Assembly: GCA_964407075.1 (NCBI GenBank)
Contig: CAYOUE010000092.1
Location: 1 to 12,968, forward strand
Source of the DNA: JAHQVI01 sp964407075
Lineage (GTDB): Bacteria > Pseudomonadota > Alphaproteobacteria > Rhizobiales > Rhodomicrobiaceae
Reading direction: 5' to 3'
Length of the DNA stretch: 12,968 nucleotides
This document shows, piece after piece, positions 1-7,702 of this stretch (positions are counted from its first letter, which is position 1; each line of letters starts with the position of its first letter). Below the pieces are notes generated by a model. The model saw only the letters and a list, made by a program, of their open reading frames with translations, was not told where the DNA came from and made no database searches. The position numbers were made by a program, and so were the translations under genes.

Positions 1-368
1 CCCTGCGCCGACAGCGCCCGCCAGTCGGCCGGATCGGCGGCGACCGCCTTTGCGAGCAACTCCGCCGCCAACGCGTCACGGCCTGCAAGCGCGGCCTGCC
101 GACCGTAAGCAGACAATATCGCCGCGTTGCCCGGATGGCGCGCATGGGCGGAAGCAAGGACCGCAAGCGCCTGCTCGGACGCGCCAGACGCCTGCAGCGA
201 ATGGGCAAGGCGCAAGGCAGCGTCCGGAGACGCCGCGTCTTCTTGACCGGCGAATGCGGAATCCTGCAGCCGCGAACCGGAGCCGTAGCGCCCCGGATCC
301 ATGTCGCAGGCGGCCAGGCACTGCGTCAGCAGCACGATGAAACTGCAAAGCCGGAAACCGGTCCCCAT
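1..368 (-). CDS. TPR-repeat lipoprotein, TadD-like (partial; C-terminus beyond left edge)
   Basis: The minus strand is open from an ATG at 368 to the window edge, giving 122 residues with no stop. Residues 1-21 form a short lipoprotein signal with a lipobox ending LAAC, so the mature protein would be lipidated on Cys21. From about residue 45 the sequence is alpha-helical with tetratricopeptide spacing: an AALRLAHSLQASG helix pair, then EQALAVLASAHARHPGNA, then a third helix pair ending DPADW. This is the pattern of TadD-type lipoproteins, which support assembly of Flp/Tad pili or otherwise act as outer-membrane TPR scaffolds. No other tad gene is visible here, so the pilus role is only inferred. 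A GGGA sequence lies just upstream of the ATG, and an in-frame upstream extension was not needed. It is read in the same direction as the GST gene, 83 bases downstream of it, probably from its own promoter. Confidence 0.75.
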   Translation of the reverse strand, partial: MGTGFRLCSFIVLLTQCLAACDMDPGRYGSGSRLQDSAFAGQEDAASPDAALRLAHSLQASGASEQALAVLASAHARHPGNAAILSAYGRQAALAGRDALAAELLAKAVAADPADWRALSAQ

Positions 369-451
369 CCCGTCAAATCCCAAAAACCGAATATGACTAG
401 GATGCGATTCGCAGGCTCTGAATATAAGTGGAAACAACGTGGCCGATACGG

Positions 452-1099
452 TCAGCCCTCGGCGCGCGCGCCATCCGCCCAGGCCAGCATCTCCGGCAGC
501 GCCATCATGCGATCGCGGTAGCGCGCAGCAGCTCCATCGTCGCCGAACTGCGCAAGGTCGATGCGGTAGGTCGTGAAGCGGCTGGCGACGGGGGCGAACA
601 TGGCGTCCGCCGCGCTGAAGTCTCCGAACAGAAACCCGCCATCGCCGCCGAATCGGGCGAGGCAGTCGCGCCACAGATCCACGATGCGCTGCATGTCCGC
701 GCGGGCCTTCTCGCTTGGGACGACGCCTTCGTGAATCTCTACGAAATACATCGGGAATTCTGTGCGCAGATGATAGAATCCGGAATGCATTTCTGCGGCG
801 GCGGAGCGGGCAACGGCCCGCATTTCGGCGGGCTCCGGCCAGACAGGCTTGTCCCGATGCCGGTCCGCGATATATTCAATGATCGCGAGGCTTTCCCAGA
901 CGAGGAGGCTGCCGTGTTTCAGTATCGGCACTTTTCCGGCCGGCGAATGTCTGAGAATGTCCAGATGTCTGTCCGGCTTGCGAAGCTCGATAAGGGTCTC
1001 TGAAAACGGAATGCCGAAACATTTCATGACCAGCCACGGGCGCAGGCTCCAGGAGGACAGGTTCTTATTGCCGATGACAAGTTCGTAGTCTCCGCTCAC
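452..1099 (-). CDS. Glutathione S-transferase family protein
   Basis: A 215-residue protein of normal GST length. Residues 7-80 are the thioredoxin-like N-domain: a YELVIGNKNLSSWSLRPW start with Ser15/Ser16 as candidate glutathione-activating residues, the cis-proline loop KVPIL (Pro58), and the Glu69-Ser70 pair that binds the gamma-glutamyl group in this fold. Residues 90-215 are the helical C-domain with a typical FLFGDFSAADAMFAPV segment. The protein should be cytosolic and conjugate glutathione to electrophiles, though its substrate cannot be read from sequence. I chose the GTG at 1099 because GGGGAG sits about 9 bases upstream and the N-domain begins within a few residues. The longer ATG reading from 1249 would run into the divergent aminopeptidase gene and adds unrelated residues. 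It is divergent from that gene with 74 bases between starts. Confidence 0.88.
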   Translation of the reverse strand: MSGDYELVIGNKNLSSWSLRPWLVMKCFGIPFSETLIELRKPDRHLDILRHSPAGKVPILKHGSLLVWESLAIIEYIADRHRDKPVWPEPAEMRAVARSAAAEMHSGFYHLRTEFPMYFVEIHEGVVPSEKARADMQRIVDLWRDCLARFGGDGGFLFGDFSAADAMFAPVASRFTTYRIDLAQFGDDGAAARYRDRMMALPEMLAWADGARAEG

Positions 1100-1173
1100 T
1101 AGGTCTGTCTCCCCATAATTACCCAGCGGCCTCTTATCGTAACGCACAGCCGCAACAATGCATAAAGGCTCCA

Positions 1174-2574
1174 ATGACGTATAAGACAATTCTCGATGCG
1201 GTTCAGGCACTTTTTCCCGATGCCGCCGACGCGCCGGACGCGCGCGCAATTCACCTTGTGCGGGCAGGCGCGCAACCGGACTGGCTCACGCCCGGCCAGC
1301 TCGCATGGCTCGAAGCGACAGGCTTCGAGGCAAGGCGGGGATCGCACGCCTTCCTGCCGGCGAACCGCGCGCCCGAAGCCGTTCTTGCCGGCCTCGGCGA
1401 TGAAGACGCAGGCGCGCTGTTCGAAGGCGGGCTTGCCGCTGCGCTTCCCGGCGGGGATTACCGCCTGGACGCCGCGCCGGACGATCCGGCGCTGGCCGCT
1501 GTCGCCTGGGCGCTCGGGCATTATGCCTTCGACAGATACAAGGAGAAACAAACCCGCAAGCCGCGCCGTCTCGTCCTTCCCGAAGGCGTGAACCGGGAGG
1601 AGGCGGCCAGTATCGCCGCAGCGAACTGGCTCGCCCGCGATCTCATCAATACGCCCGCCAACGATCTGGGGCCGGACGAACTCGAAGCCGCCGCGCGTGA
1701 CATCGCGGAGCATTTCGGCGCGGATTGCCGTGTCGTCGCCGGAGACGATCTGCTGACCGAGAATTTCCCGCTCATCCACGCCGTCGGGCGCGCCAGCCCC
1801 CGCGCGCCGCGACTGATCGAACTGACCTGGGGACGCAAGGACGCGCCGAAGATCACGCTCGCCGGCAAGGGCGTCTGTTTCGATACGGGCGGCCTGAACA
1901 TCAAGACCGGCGACTACATGACGCTGATGAAGAAGGACATGGGCGGCTCGGCATCCGCGCTGGCGCTGGCTGCGATGGTGATGGGCGCGAAGCTCCCGGT
2001 GCGCCTGCGCCTCCTGATCGCGGCAGTGGAGAATTCGGTGTCCGGCAATTCCTTCCGTCCCGGCGATATTCTGAAAAGCCGCGCAGGCCACACCGTCGAG
2101 ATCGGCAACACCGACGCCGAAGGCCGCCTGGTGCTGGCCGACGCGCTCTCGCTTGCCGACGAGGACGCGCCGGACCATGTCTTCAGCTTCGCCACGTTGA
2201 CCGGCTCGGCCCGCGTCGCGCTCGGCCCCGATCTGCCTCCGGTCTATTCGACGGACGCAGCGCTTGCCGAGGCTCTGGCGAAAACCGGCGCGGAAATCGG
2301 CGATCCGGTCTGGCCGATGCCGCTCTGGGCGCCATACGAGGCCATGCTGAAATCGCGGCTCGCCGACATCAGAAACATTGGCGCCGGACCTTTCGCAGGG
2401 TCGATTCTCGCCGCGCTGTTTCTGAAACGCTTCGTAAAATCGGCGAAGCGCTTTACACATTTCGACATCTATGGCTGGGTTGCGAAGGCGCAGCCCGGCA
2501 AACCGGCAGGCGGCGAGCCGCAGGCGGCGCGTGCAGTCTTTGCATGGCTCAAGGGGGCATATCCGTCGGCATGA
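1174..2574 (+). CDS. M17-family leucyl aminopeptidase
   Basis: A 466-residue member of peptidase family M17, dinuclear-metal enzymes that remove N-terminal residues from cytosolic peptides. The C-terminal catalytic half carries the complete active site: Lys232 and Asp237 in GKGVCFDTGG, Lys244 in NIK, Asp255 in KKDMGGSA, and Asp314, Glu316 and Arg318 in NTDAEGR. Their spacing matches the E. coli PepA site (K270, D275, K282, D293, D352, E354, R356) with a constant offset, so it is probably active. The N-terminal ~150 residues are shorter and diverged, as in the alphaproteobacterial 'leucyl aminopeptidase family' group rather than PepA itself. AAAGG lies just upstream of the ATG. The stop overlaps the start of the next gene as ATGA, implying translational coupling. 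Together the pair suits turnover of peptides released from cell wall or protein. Confidence 0.93.
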   Translation: MTYKTILDAVQALFPDAADAPDARAIHLVRAGAQPDWLTPGQLAWLEATGFEARRGSHAFLPANRAPEAVLAGLGDEDAGALFEGGLAAALPGGDYRLDAAPDDPALAAVAWALGHYAFDRYKEKQTRKPRRLVLPEGVNREEAASIAAANWLARDLINTPANDLGPDELEAAARDIAEHFGADCRVVAGDDLLTENFPLIHAVGRASPRAPRLIELTWGRKDAPKITLAGKGVCFDTGGLNIKTGDYMTLMKKDMGGSASALALAAMVMGAKLPVRLRLLIAAVENSVSGNSFRPGDILKSRAGHTVEIGNTDAEGRLVLADALSLADEDAPDHVFSFATLTGSARVALGPDLPPVYSTDAALAEALAKTGAEIGDPVWPMPLWAPYEAMLKSRLADIRNIGAGPFAGSILAALFLKRFVKSAKRFTHFDIYGWVAKAQPGKPAGGEPQAARAVFAWLKGAYPSA

Positions 2575-3446
2575 ACGCACCTCCCGCAAAACTCGATCCG
2601 CGTAGACACGTCTTCCGCGAAGACCTTGCCGCCGAAACGCTGAAGGACAAGGTGCGCGCGCCGCGCTATGCTTCGGGGGAGTTGCGCCAGATCGTCGGCT
2701 CGATCGCTACGGTGCGGATCGTGCCGCGCTTCGACGCCCCGCAACTGACGCAGGCACTCTATGGCGAACTCGCCACCGTCTACGAGATCGCCAAGGGCTG
2801 GGCTTGGGTCCAGCTCGAAAATGACGGCTATGTCGGCTACATGCCCGCCGACAACATCTCCGCGATCATCGAGGAGCCGACCCACTGGGTGACGGCGCGC
2901 GGAACCTTCATCTATCCCGCGCCCGATCTGAAGCGCCCGCCTATCACCCGGCTGAGTTTCGGCTCCAAGCTCACCGTCATCGGCCGCGAGGGCCGGTTCG
3001 CCGAACTCTCGCGGGGCGGGTTCGTCTTCGCAGGCCACCTGAAGCCGATGAAGGAGAAAGCCAGGGATTTCGTTACGCTCGCCGAGGCCCTGATCGGCGC
3101 GCCCTATCTCTGGGGCGGACGTTCAAGCATCGGGATAGACTGCTCCGGCCTGGTGCAACTCGGCCTGCAGGGAATGGGAATCGTCTGCCCGCGCGACACA
3201 GACATGCAGGAGGCCGAGATCGGCGAGAAGCTGCCCGGCAACGAGACGGGACAGATCAAGCGCGGCGACCTGATCTTCTGGCGCGGACATGTCGGCATTG
3301 CGCAGTCGCCAAGCACGATCGTTCACGCAAGCGGGCATCAGATGGAAGTCGTCTCGGAAACCATTGCCAGCGCCGTCGAACGCATCTCGGCGACGCATGG
3401 GAACGTAACCTCGATGCGGCGCATCCCCGGCCTGAAGCTGGAATAG
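2571..3446 (+). CDS. SH3-domain NlpC/P60 cysteine peptidase
   Basis: A 291-residue protein. Residues ~45-165 contain two bacterial SH3-like modules (a YEIAKGWAWVQLENDGYVGY segment, then a second module around residues 110-160). Residues ~168-291 are the NlpC/P60 papain-like domain. The catalytic triad is visible: Cys191 in DCSGLVQ, His240 in RGHVGI and His252 as the third polar residue in VHASGH. The family cleaves peptide bonds in peptidoglycan stem peptides, usually gamma-D-Glu to diamino acid. No signal peptide is evident, so it could act in the cytoplasm on recycled muropeptides or be exported another way. The ATG is nested in the stop of the aminopeptidase gene (ATGA), so the two are co-translated. 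This suggests a peptidase/aminopeptidase pair working in sequence. It ends 50 bases before a convergent gene, with no clear terminator hairpin in the gap. Confidence 0.92.
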   Translation: MNAPPAKLDPRRHVFREDLAAETLKDKVRAPRYASGELRQIVGSIATVRIVPRFDAPQLTQALYGELATVYEIAKGWAWVQLENDGYVGYMPADNISAIIEEPTHWVTARGTFIYPAPDLKRPPITRLSFGSKLTVIGREGRFAELSRGGFVFAGHLKPMKEKARDFVTLAEALIGAPYLWGGRSSIGIDCSGLVQLGLQGMGIVCPRDTDMQEAEIGEKLPGNETGQIKRGDLIFWRGHVGIAQSPSTIVHASGHQMEVVSETIASAVERISATHGNVTSMRRIPGLKLE

Positions 3447-3496
3447 GGAAACGCGGGCTTGACCAACTGCCTATCCATTCATGCAAGGCGCTGGGA

Positions 3497-5230
3497 TCAG
3501 AGGCCGAAAAAGCGCGTGCCGACCATCGCGAGTTCGGTGAGCACGCCGCCAACCACCATTGCGGCGATCCACTGTGCAGCGCGCGCCATCGTGAGCCAGT
3601 AATTCGTGCGGACATGCACGGTGATCGTCTGGTCCGGCAGAGCGGTGTCTCCGGCGATGCCGTTCGGGCCGATGCTGCGCGAGGCGATCAGAAGCTGAAG
3701 CCTGCGCTGTCCGGACTTGTGCGGGGTGACGACCCAGCGCCAGCGGCCGTAAAGTTCGGCTTCGTCCGGACGGTCGAAGATCCACTGCGTTTCCGGGCTC
3801 AGCGGCTCGATGGTAAATCCGCCGTCCGGCGCGCGCAGGGCGACGCTCATGGTCTGCGTAATCAGGGCCTCATGGGCGACGGGCGCGCCCCGGCCTTCGA
3901 GGCCGCGCAGCAGGTTGTTCGTGTCCTCCCGCGAAATGCGCACCTCGATCCGCTCGCGCACCGCGGCCCGCATCCTGCGCGGTATGTTCTCCACGACGCG
4001 CCCCAGAAGCGCCTCATGCGGGCGCAAGGGGCGGCGCTGACGCTTCTGCTGCGCGTCGCCCGAGCGCGCGCGTCTGGATTTAGCGGGCGCGGCCTTCTTC
4101 TGCCGGGGAGCCGGGACCGGGACTGGAAGCTGAGGCGCACGGGCCTTGCCGAGGCGCATCTCGTCAAGGCGGCTGACGGGCGGAACCGGCGGCTCAGCCT
4201 GAGCTTCGGCAGCCGCGGGAGCGCGAGGCGGCGCCGGCGGCCCGGCGTCTCCGCCGCGATAGCCGGAATATTTGCCGTTCGCAGCCGGCGCAGGCCGCCC
4301 CCGGGCCTGCGCTCCGGGAGGCGGGGCCGAAAGCTCTTCGGATGTAACGTCGATCCTGCCGCTACGGCCACGGCCCCGCGGCACAGTCTGCCCCGGTCCG
4401 CGAACCTGCGGCGCGTCCTCGCCAAGGGGCTGGCGCACCGGACCGAACTTCTCGGGAAGCGGAGGCGGCGGGCTATCCGCGCCGACCTTATATTCGAGTT
4501 CTATCAGTTCGCCCTGCGCATGGCCGCCGGGTTCAGATTTGCCATGCTCATCTTTGCCTGACGGCAGTGCTTCGCCCGCTTCGGCGGAAACCGGAGACGC
4601 GGCGTAACGCTCCCGCGCCGGAGCGGCGGCGGCTGGCGCGCGCACCGGGGCCGATGATGCAGGCACCCGCGGAGCGGGAGAAGGCTCGGGTTGGTCCATC
4701 GGCGGCGCGCCGGCGCTGCCGTCGATCTCGGCGGATTGGCGGCTCTGCTTTCGCGAAGGCGGAGAAGTCGCGCCGCGATTGGCGTAGAGCCAGGAGACCG
4801 CGCTGCCATAGGCCACGCCATTGCGTTTCAGGATGCCGGTTGCGTAATTATCGGTCTCGCGCACGAGCGCGGCGATCACGAAAGCGGCATCGAGTTCCTC
4901 GCAATTCAACCGATCCGCGTCGTCGGAAGCGGTCTGGAGCACGCGCTCGACCTTGTAGCTGGCGTGAAGATCGAACTCGCCCGGCGTGTAGAGCGCAGTC
5001 AGGCCACGGTTGACCGTCTCGGAGATGTTGCCGCGGATTCCGGAGATATCGGCGCGAAGGCCTTCGAGGATCTCCTTCGCCGCGGGGTCGTCCATCAGTG
5101 CGAAAAGCAGATGCTCCAGAGTGACGTAGCGGTGAGAACGCTGCTTCGCCATTGAAATGGCGCGCTCTATCGACAGGGACAGATAGGCCGATTGAGGCAA
5201 ATCGGTCTGGAACCCCGATGTCTCGGCCAC
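3497..5230 (-). CDS. Motorless Clp N-domain protein with Pro-rich linker and C-terminal membrane anchor
   Basis: A 577-residue protein from the GTG at 5230, chosen because GGAGG lies 5 bases upstream. An ATG 16 codons earlier (5278) lacks a ribosome site. Residues ~12-150 are a Clp N-domain (ClpA/ClpC substrate- and adaptor-binding fold, two repeats): SIERAISMAKQRSHRYVTLEHLLFALMDDP is in the first repeat and LNCEELDAAFVIAALVRETD in the second. No Walker A/B, AAA+ or ClpP-loop motif follows. Residues ~155-400 are low-complexity, rich in Pro, Ala, Gly and Arg. Residues ~405-545 are a predicted folded domain (VVENIPRRMRAAVRERIEV, later GRWRWVVTP, TVHVRTNYW) that I cannot assign. Residues 551-571 form one hydrophobic span with a Glu at 566, leaving a six-residue tail, so it looks tail-anchored in the inner membrane with the Clp-N part in the cytoplasm. 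It may be an adaptor, decoy or substrate receptor for a Clp protease; that role is inference. Confidence 0.85.
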   Translation of the reverse strand: MAETSGFQTDLPQSAYLSLSIERAISMAKQRSHRYVTLEHLLFALMDDPAAKEILEGLRADISGIRGNISETVNRGLTALYTPGEFDLHASYKVERVLQTASDDADRLNCEELDAAFVIAALVRETDNYATGILKRNGVAYGSAVSWLYANRGATSPPSRKQSRQSAEIDGSAGAPPMDQPEPSPAPRVPASSAPVRAPAAAAPARERYAASPVSAEAGEALPSGKDEHGKSEPGGHAQGELIELEYKVGADSPPPPLPEKFGPVRQPLGEDAPQVRGPGQTVPRGRGRSGRIDVTSEELSAPPPGAQARGRPAPAANGKYSGYRGGDAGPPAPPRAPAAAEAQAEPPVPPVSRLDEMRLGKARAPQLPVPVPAPRQKKAAPAKSRRARSGDAQQKRQRRPLRPHEALLGRVVENIPRRMRAAVRERIEVRISREDTNNLLRGLEGRGAPVAHEALITQTMSVALRAPDGGFTIEPLSPETQWIFDRPDEAELYGRWRWVVTPHKSGQRRLQLLIASRSIGPNGIAGDTALPDQTITVHVRTNYWLTMARAAQWIAAMVVGGVLTELAMVGTRFFGL

Positions 5231-5516
5231 GCCAACCTCCGGTATGGAAAACGCTCGTGAATACCCGCTCCGTTCCATTAACCGAATTCACGGCGCCGTG
5301 AAAGGTCTTTAGGGCCACAATCGCACGCGGCGCAATTCATTTGTGACCGAGGCGAAAGCGCTATAAAAAGCGGCAGACGCCGGATAGGGTCGAGGAGAAG
5401 CGTCGTCCGGTTCTCCCCGTAATCGTCACGATCCGGATTATCGGTATGGTTTAGCGTCATGCCTTCGGACCGGCCGGGTTGGACGGCATCGCGATCCAGG
5501 CGGAAAGAGCAGAGAC

Positions 5517-6431
5517 ATGGGACATCCCGACGACGCGCCGGAGGACCCGGTTTCCCCGCATATGCACGCTGTCATCCTGTCCGAGGCGCTGCCCTACATG
5601 CAGCGTTACGACCAGGCTGTCGTAGTGGTGAAATATGGCGGGCACGCCATGGGGGACGCCGAGCTTGCGTCCTGTTTCGCCCGCGACATCACGCTGCTGG
5701 AGCAGTCCGGCGTCAAGCCGATTGTGGTGCATGGCGGCGGACCGCAGATCGGCCGGCTGCTGGAGAAGCTGCAGATCAAGAGCGAATTCGCCGATGGCCT
5801 TCGCGTGACCGACGAGGCGACCGTCGAAATCGTCGAGATGGTGCTGGCCGGCTCGATCAACAAGCAGATCGTCGCCGCGATCAACGCCGCCGGTGGACGC
5901 GCCTGCGGCATTTCGGGCAAGGACGCCAACCTGCTGATCGCCAAGAAGCTGGAGCGGCGCGTGCGCGATCCGGAATCGAATATCGAACGCGTCATCGATC
6001 TCGGCTTCGTCGGAGAGCCGGTCGAGGTCAACCCGCGCATCGTGGACGTCATCACGAGCGGCGACCTGATCCCTGTCGTCGCCCCGCTCGGGGTCTCGCG
6101 CGACGGCAAGACCTACAACATCAACGCCGACACATTCGCCTCCGCGCTCGCCAGGGAGATGAAGGCGAAACGTCTCCTGCTGCTGACCGACGTCGTCGGC
6201 GTGCTTGACAGGCAAGGGCGGCTGATTCCGAAACTGACTGTCTCGGAAGCGCGCGCGCTGATCGCGGACGGGACGATCTCGGGCGGAATGATCCCGAAGA
6301 TTCACGGCTGCATCGACGTGGTGGAGGCCGGCGTCGAAGGCGTCGTCATCATCAACGGCAAGGTTCCGCACGCCGTTCTGACCGAGCTTTTCACCCGGCA
6401 TGGCGCGGGCACGCTGATCGAAAAGGATTAG
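5517..6431 (+). CDS. argB: Acetylglutamate kinase
   Basis: A 304-residue amino-acid kinase that phosphorylates N-acetyl-L-glutamate with ATP, the second step of the acetylated arginine pathway. It shows the family's phosphate-binding start VVVVKYGGHAM with Lys39, the HGGGPQIG glycine loop (His72-Gly75), the TDVVGVLD nucleotide segment and GGMIPKIHGCIDVVEAGV near the C-terminus. The ~20-residue N-terminal helix before residue 30 is the part that in arginine-inhibited NAGKs mediates hexamer formation, so feedback inhibition by arginine is plausible. GGAAAGAG lies upstream of the ATG. In many Rhizobiales argB follows engB and precedes a HAD phosphatase and dapD. Here it is preceded by the divergent Clp-N gene and separated from the HAD gene by three others. 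The 240-base gap upstream contains a TATAAA at 5362 with a weak -35-like TTGTGA, which is only suggestive of a promoter. Confidence 0.96.
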   Translation: MGHPDDAPEDPVSPHMHAVILSEALPYMQRYDQAVVVVKYGGHAMGDAELASCFARDITLLEQSGVKPIVVHGGGPQIGRLLEKLQIKSEFADGLRVTDEATVEIVEMVLAGSINKQIVAAINAAGGRACGISGKDANLLIAKKLERRVRDPESNIERVIDLGFVGEPVEVNPRIVDVITSGDLIPVVAPLGVSRDGKTYNINADTFASALAREMKAKRLLLLTDVVGVLDRQGRLIPKLTVSEARALIADGTISGGMIPKIHGCIDVVEAGVEGVVIINGKVPHAVLTELFTRHGAGTLIEKD

Positions 6432-6529
6432 GTGCAGCTGCGAAGCGCTGGCTGCAAAACGCCCTCTGGAGATCGCAGGCGGAGCCGTATTTTCATGACA
6501 TCCGCCCGGCCAGCCGGTATGCAAGCGGT

Positions 6530-6898
6530 ATGAATGCGGAGAAAAAGATCGGGATGAGGCTACGGGTGGTCCTTGGCCCCGATGTGGCCATCGGTCCGGG
6601 AAAAGCGGACGTCCTTCAAGGCATCAGGGAAACCGGCTCCATTGCGGCCACGGGACGGCGCATGGGCATGAGCTACAAGCGCGCATGGATGCTGGTCGAA
6701 ACGATGAACGCCTGCTTCAAGGAGCCGCTCGTCGAAACGAGCCGCGGAGGCTCCGCGCATGGCGGCGCCAAGCTGACGCCGACGGGCGAAATGGTGCTAG
6801 CCAGTTACCGGCATATGGAGGCGCTCACCGAGAAGGCCGTCGCCAAGGACATGGACAAGCTGCGGAAGGCGATGGCGGGGCAGTCCAGCCGCAAATAG
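6530..6898 (+). CDS. ModE-like winged-helix transcriptional regulator (DNA-binding domain only)
   Basis: A 122-residue protein matching the N-terminal DNA-binding domain of the molybdate regulator ModE. After a short strand (residues 10-20), residues 25-60 carry the diagnostic helix-turn-helix GSIAATGRRMGMSYKRAW, followed by a wing (GGSAHGGAKLTPTGEMVLA) and a long C-terminal helix for dimerisation. The two TOBE/Mop molybdate-binding domains of full ModE are absent, so it may not sense molybdate directly. Such single-domain forms are common in alphaproteobacteria, often near molybdenum or formate-dehydrogenase genes, but none are visible here. It lies 98 bases after argB on the same strand. 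The ribosome site is weak (AAGCGGT directly before ATG). A later ATG at 6554 would remove eight residues without touching the HTH. Confidence 0.85.
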   Translation: MNAEKKIGMRLRVVLGPDVAIGPGKADVLQGIRETGSIAATGRRMGMSYKRAWMLVETMNACFKEPLVETSRGGSAHGGAKLTPTGEMVLASYRHMEALTEKAVAKDMDKLRKAMAGQSSRK

Positions 6899-7055
6899 CG
6901 GTTGGCGGCATTGCGGATCCCGATGCTTGCACAGCCGATAAGACTGTACGGGACGATCATGCGGCCCGCGTCACGAAGACGATGCGGCTTGAACCGCGAA
7001 TGCCCGCTTCCGGACAGCGGTGTCATCAGCACGAGCGGCATAACCGCAGCCGGCT

Positions 7056-7688
7056 CTACCCGGATTCGCCGTTGAGCAGTTGACAGCCTGCAGGATCGGC
7101 CTGCGCCTGGGAGTTTGAAGCGCCGATCAGCTCAATCGAGGACTCGATAAGGCTGTTCTGGGGTATTTCACCTTCGGCAAGCCGGCAAGCGTCCTCACCC
7201 AGATCGCGGATGTCATAAACGACGCGCCAGGTCGGGATGACCGAGCGGTAGGACACCAGCACCTTTCGCGCCATATCGCGGAAATGGTGGTCGGTGATGT
7301 CGTATTTGCACAGACCCCGATCCATGCAGCGTGCGGTTGCGTCGTAAAGCTGAACGAGCGACATGCCGCGGAAATCGAACAGTTCGTCATTATTGACCTG
7401 CGCGAAGCGGTAATCGCGCAGAAGCCGTTCGATCGTCTGCTGCGGGAAGGCCGATACGTCGATCTGATCGGTCCGCAGCCGGTTCACGATCTCCGCTTCG
7501 AGATCGAAGAGCTGCTTGCGCGCATCGTAAAGCCGCTCGTTATTGTGCAGCGATATGAAGGCAATGGCCGCCTGGGTCCGGCTCTGCCGGTTGCTCTCCC
7601 AGAGTTGGGCGGCTGTGAACATGAGGCCGACGATCGCTACGAGGATCGTGCCCTTGGTGAAATTCGACGGCTGAAAAGTCTGGTTCAT
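7056..7688 (-). CDS. Hypothetical single-span membrane protein
   Basis: A 210-residue protein I do not recognise. Residues ~12-31 are one hydrophobic segment (KGTILVAIVGLMFTAAQLW), followed by a positive, polar helix ESNRQSRTQAAIAF. The rest is a soluble, mostly helical domain with many charged residues and four cysteines: a CMDRGLC pair plus two downstream in DACRL and AGCQLL. Cysteines of this kind would suit an oxidising periplasmic location, though topology cannot be settled from sequence. I chose the ATG at 7688 because GGGAGA lies 6-7 bases upstream. A longer reading adds 12 residues that overlap the upstream gene. It starts 14 bases after the stop of the secreted cysteine protein, so the two are an operon. 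Compositionally it looks like coding DNA of the host. The function is unknown. Confidence 0.75.
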   Translation of the reverse strand: MNQTFQPSNFTKGTILVAIVGLMFTAAQLWESNRQSRTQAAIAFISLHNNERLYDARKQLFDLEAEIVNRLRTDQIDVSAFPQQTIERLLRDYRFAQVNNDELFDFRGMSLVQLYDATARCMDRGLCKYDITDHHFRDMARKVLVSYRSVIPTWRVVYDIRDLGEDACRLAEGEIPQNSLIESSIELIGASNSQAQADPAGCQLLNGESG

Positions 7689-7702
7689 GAATGTCTCCCG
7701 CC

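Noticed and set aside
1725..2570. N-terminal extension of the NlpC/P60 frame back to 1725
   Set aside because: The added residues are Arg-rich out-of-frame translation of the aminopeptidase; the ATGA junction gives a natural start at 2571.
1099..2589. 496-codon open frame on the minus strand opposite the M17 aminopeptidase
   Set aside because: Arg/Cys-rich translation with no family features, while the plus strand carries the full M17 active site; an antisense shadow of GC-rich coding DNA.
3614..4561. 315-codon plus-strand frame opposite the Clp-N gene
   Set aside because: Low-complexity Arg/Gly-rich translation arising from the Pro/Ala linker on the other strand; no domain.
5278..5460. 60-codon minus-strand frame between the Clp-N gene and argB
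   Set aside because: No ribosome site, no recognisable features and it sits where divergent promoters are expected.
6433..6456. TGCAGC…GCTGCA hairpin after argB as a terminator
   Set aside because: Only six paired bases around a 12-base loop and no T-run after it.
5457..6524. 355-codon minus-strand frame opposite argB
   Set aside because: His/Asp/Arg-rich antisense shadow; argB on the plus strand is unambiguous.
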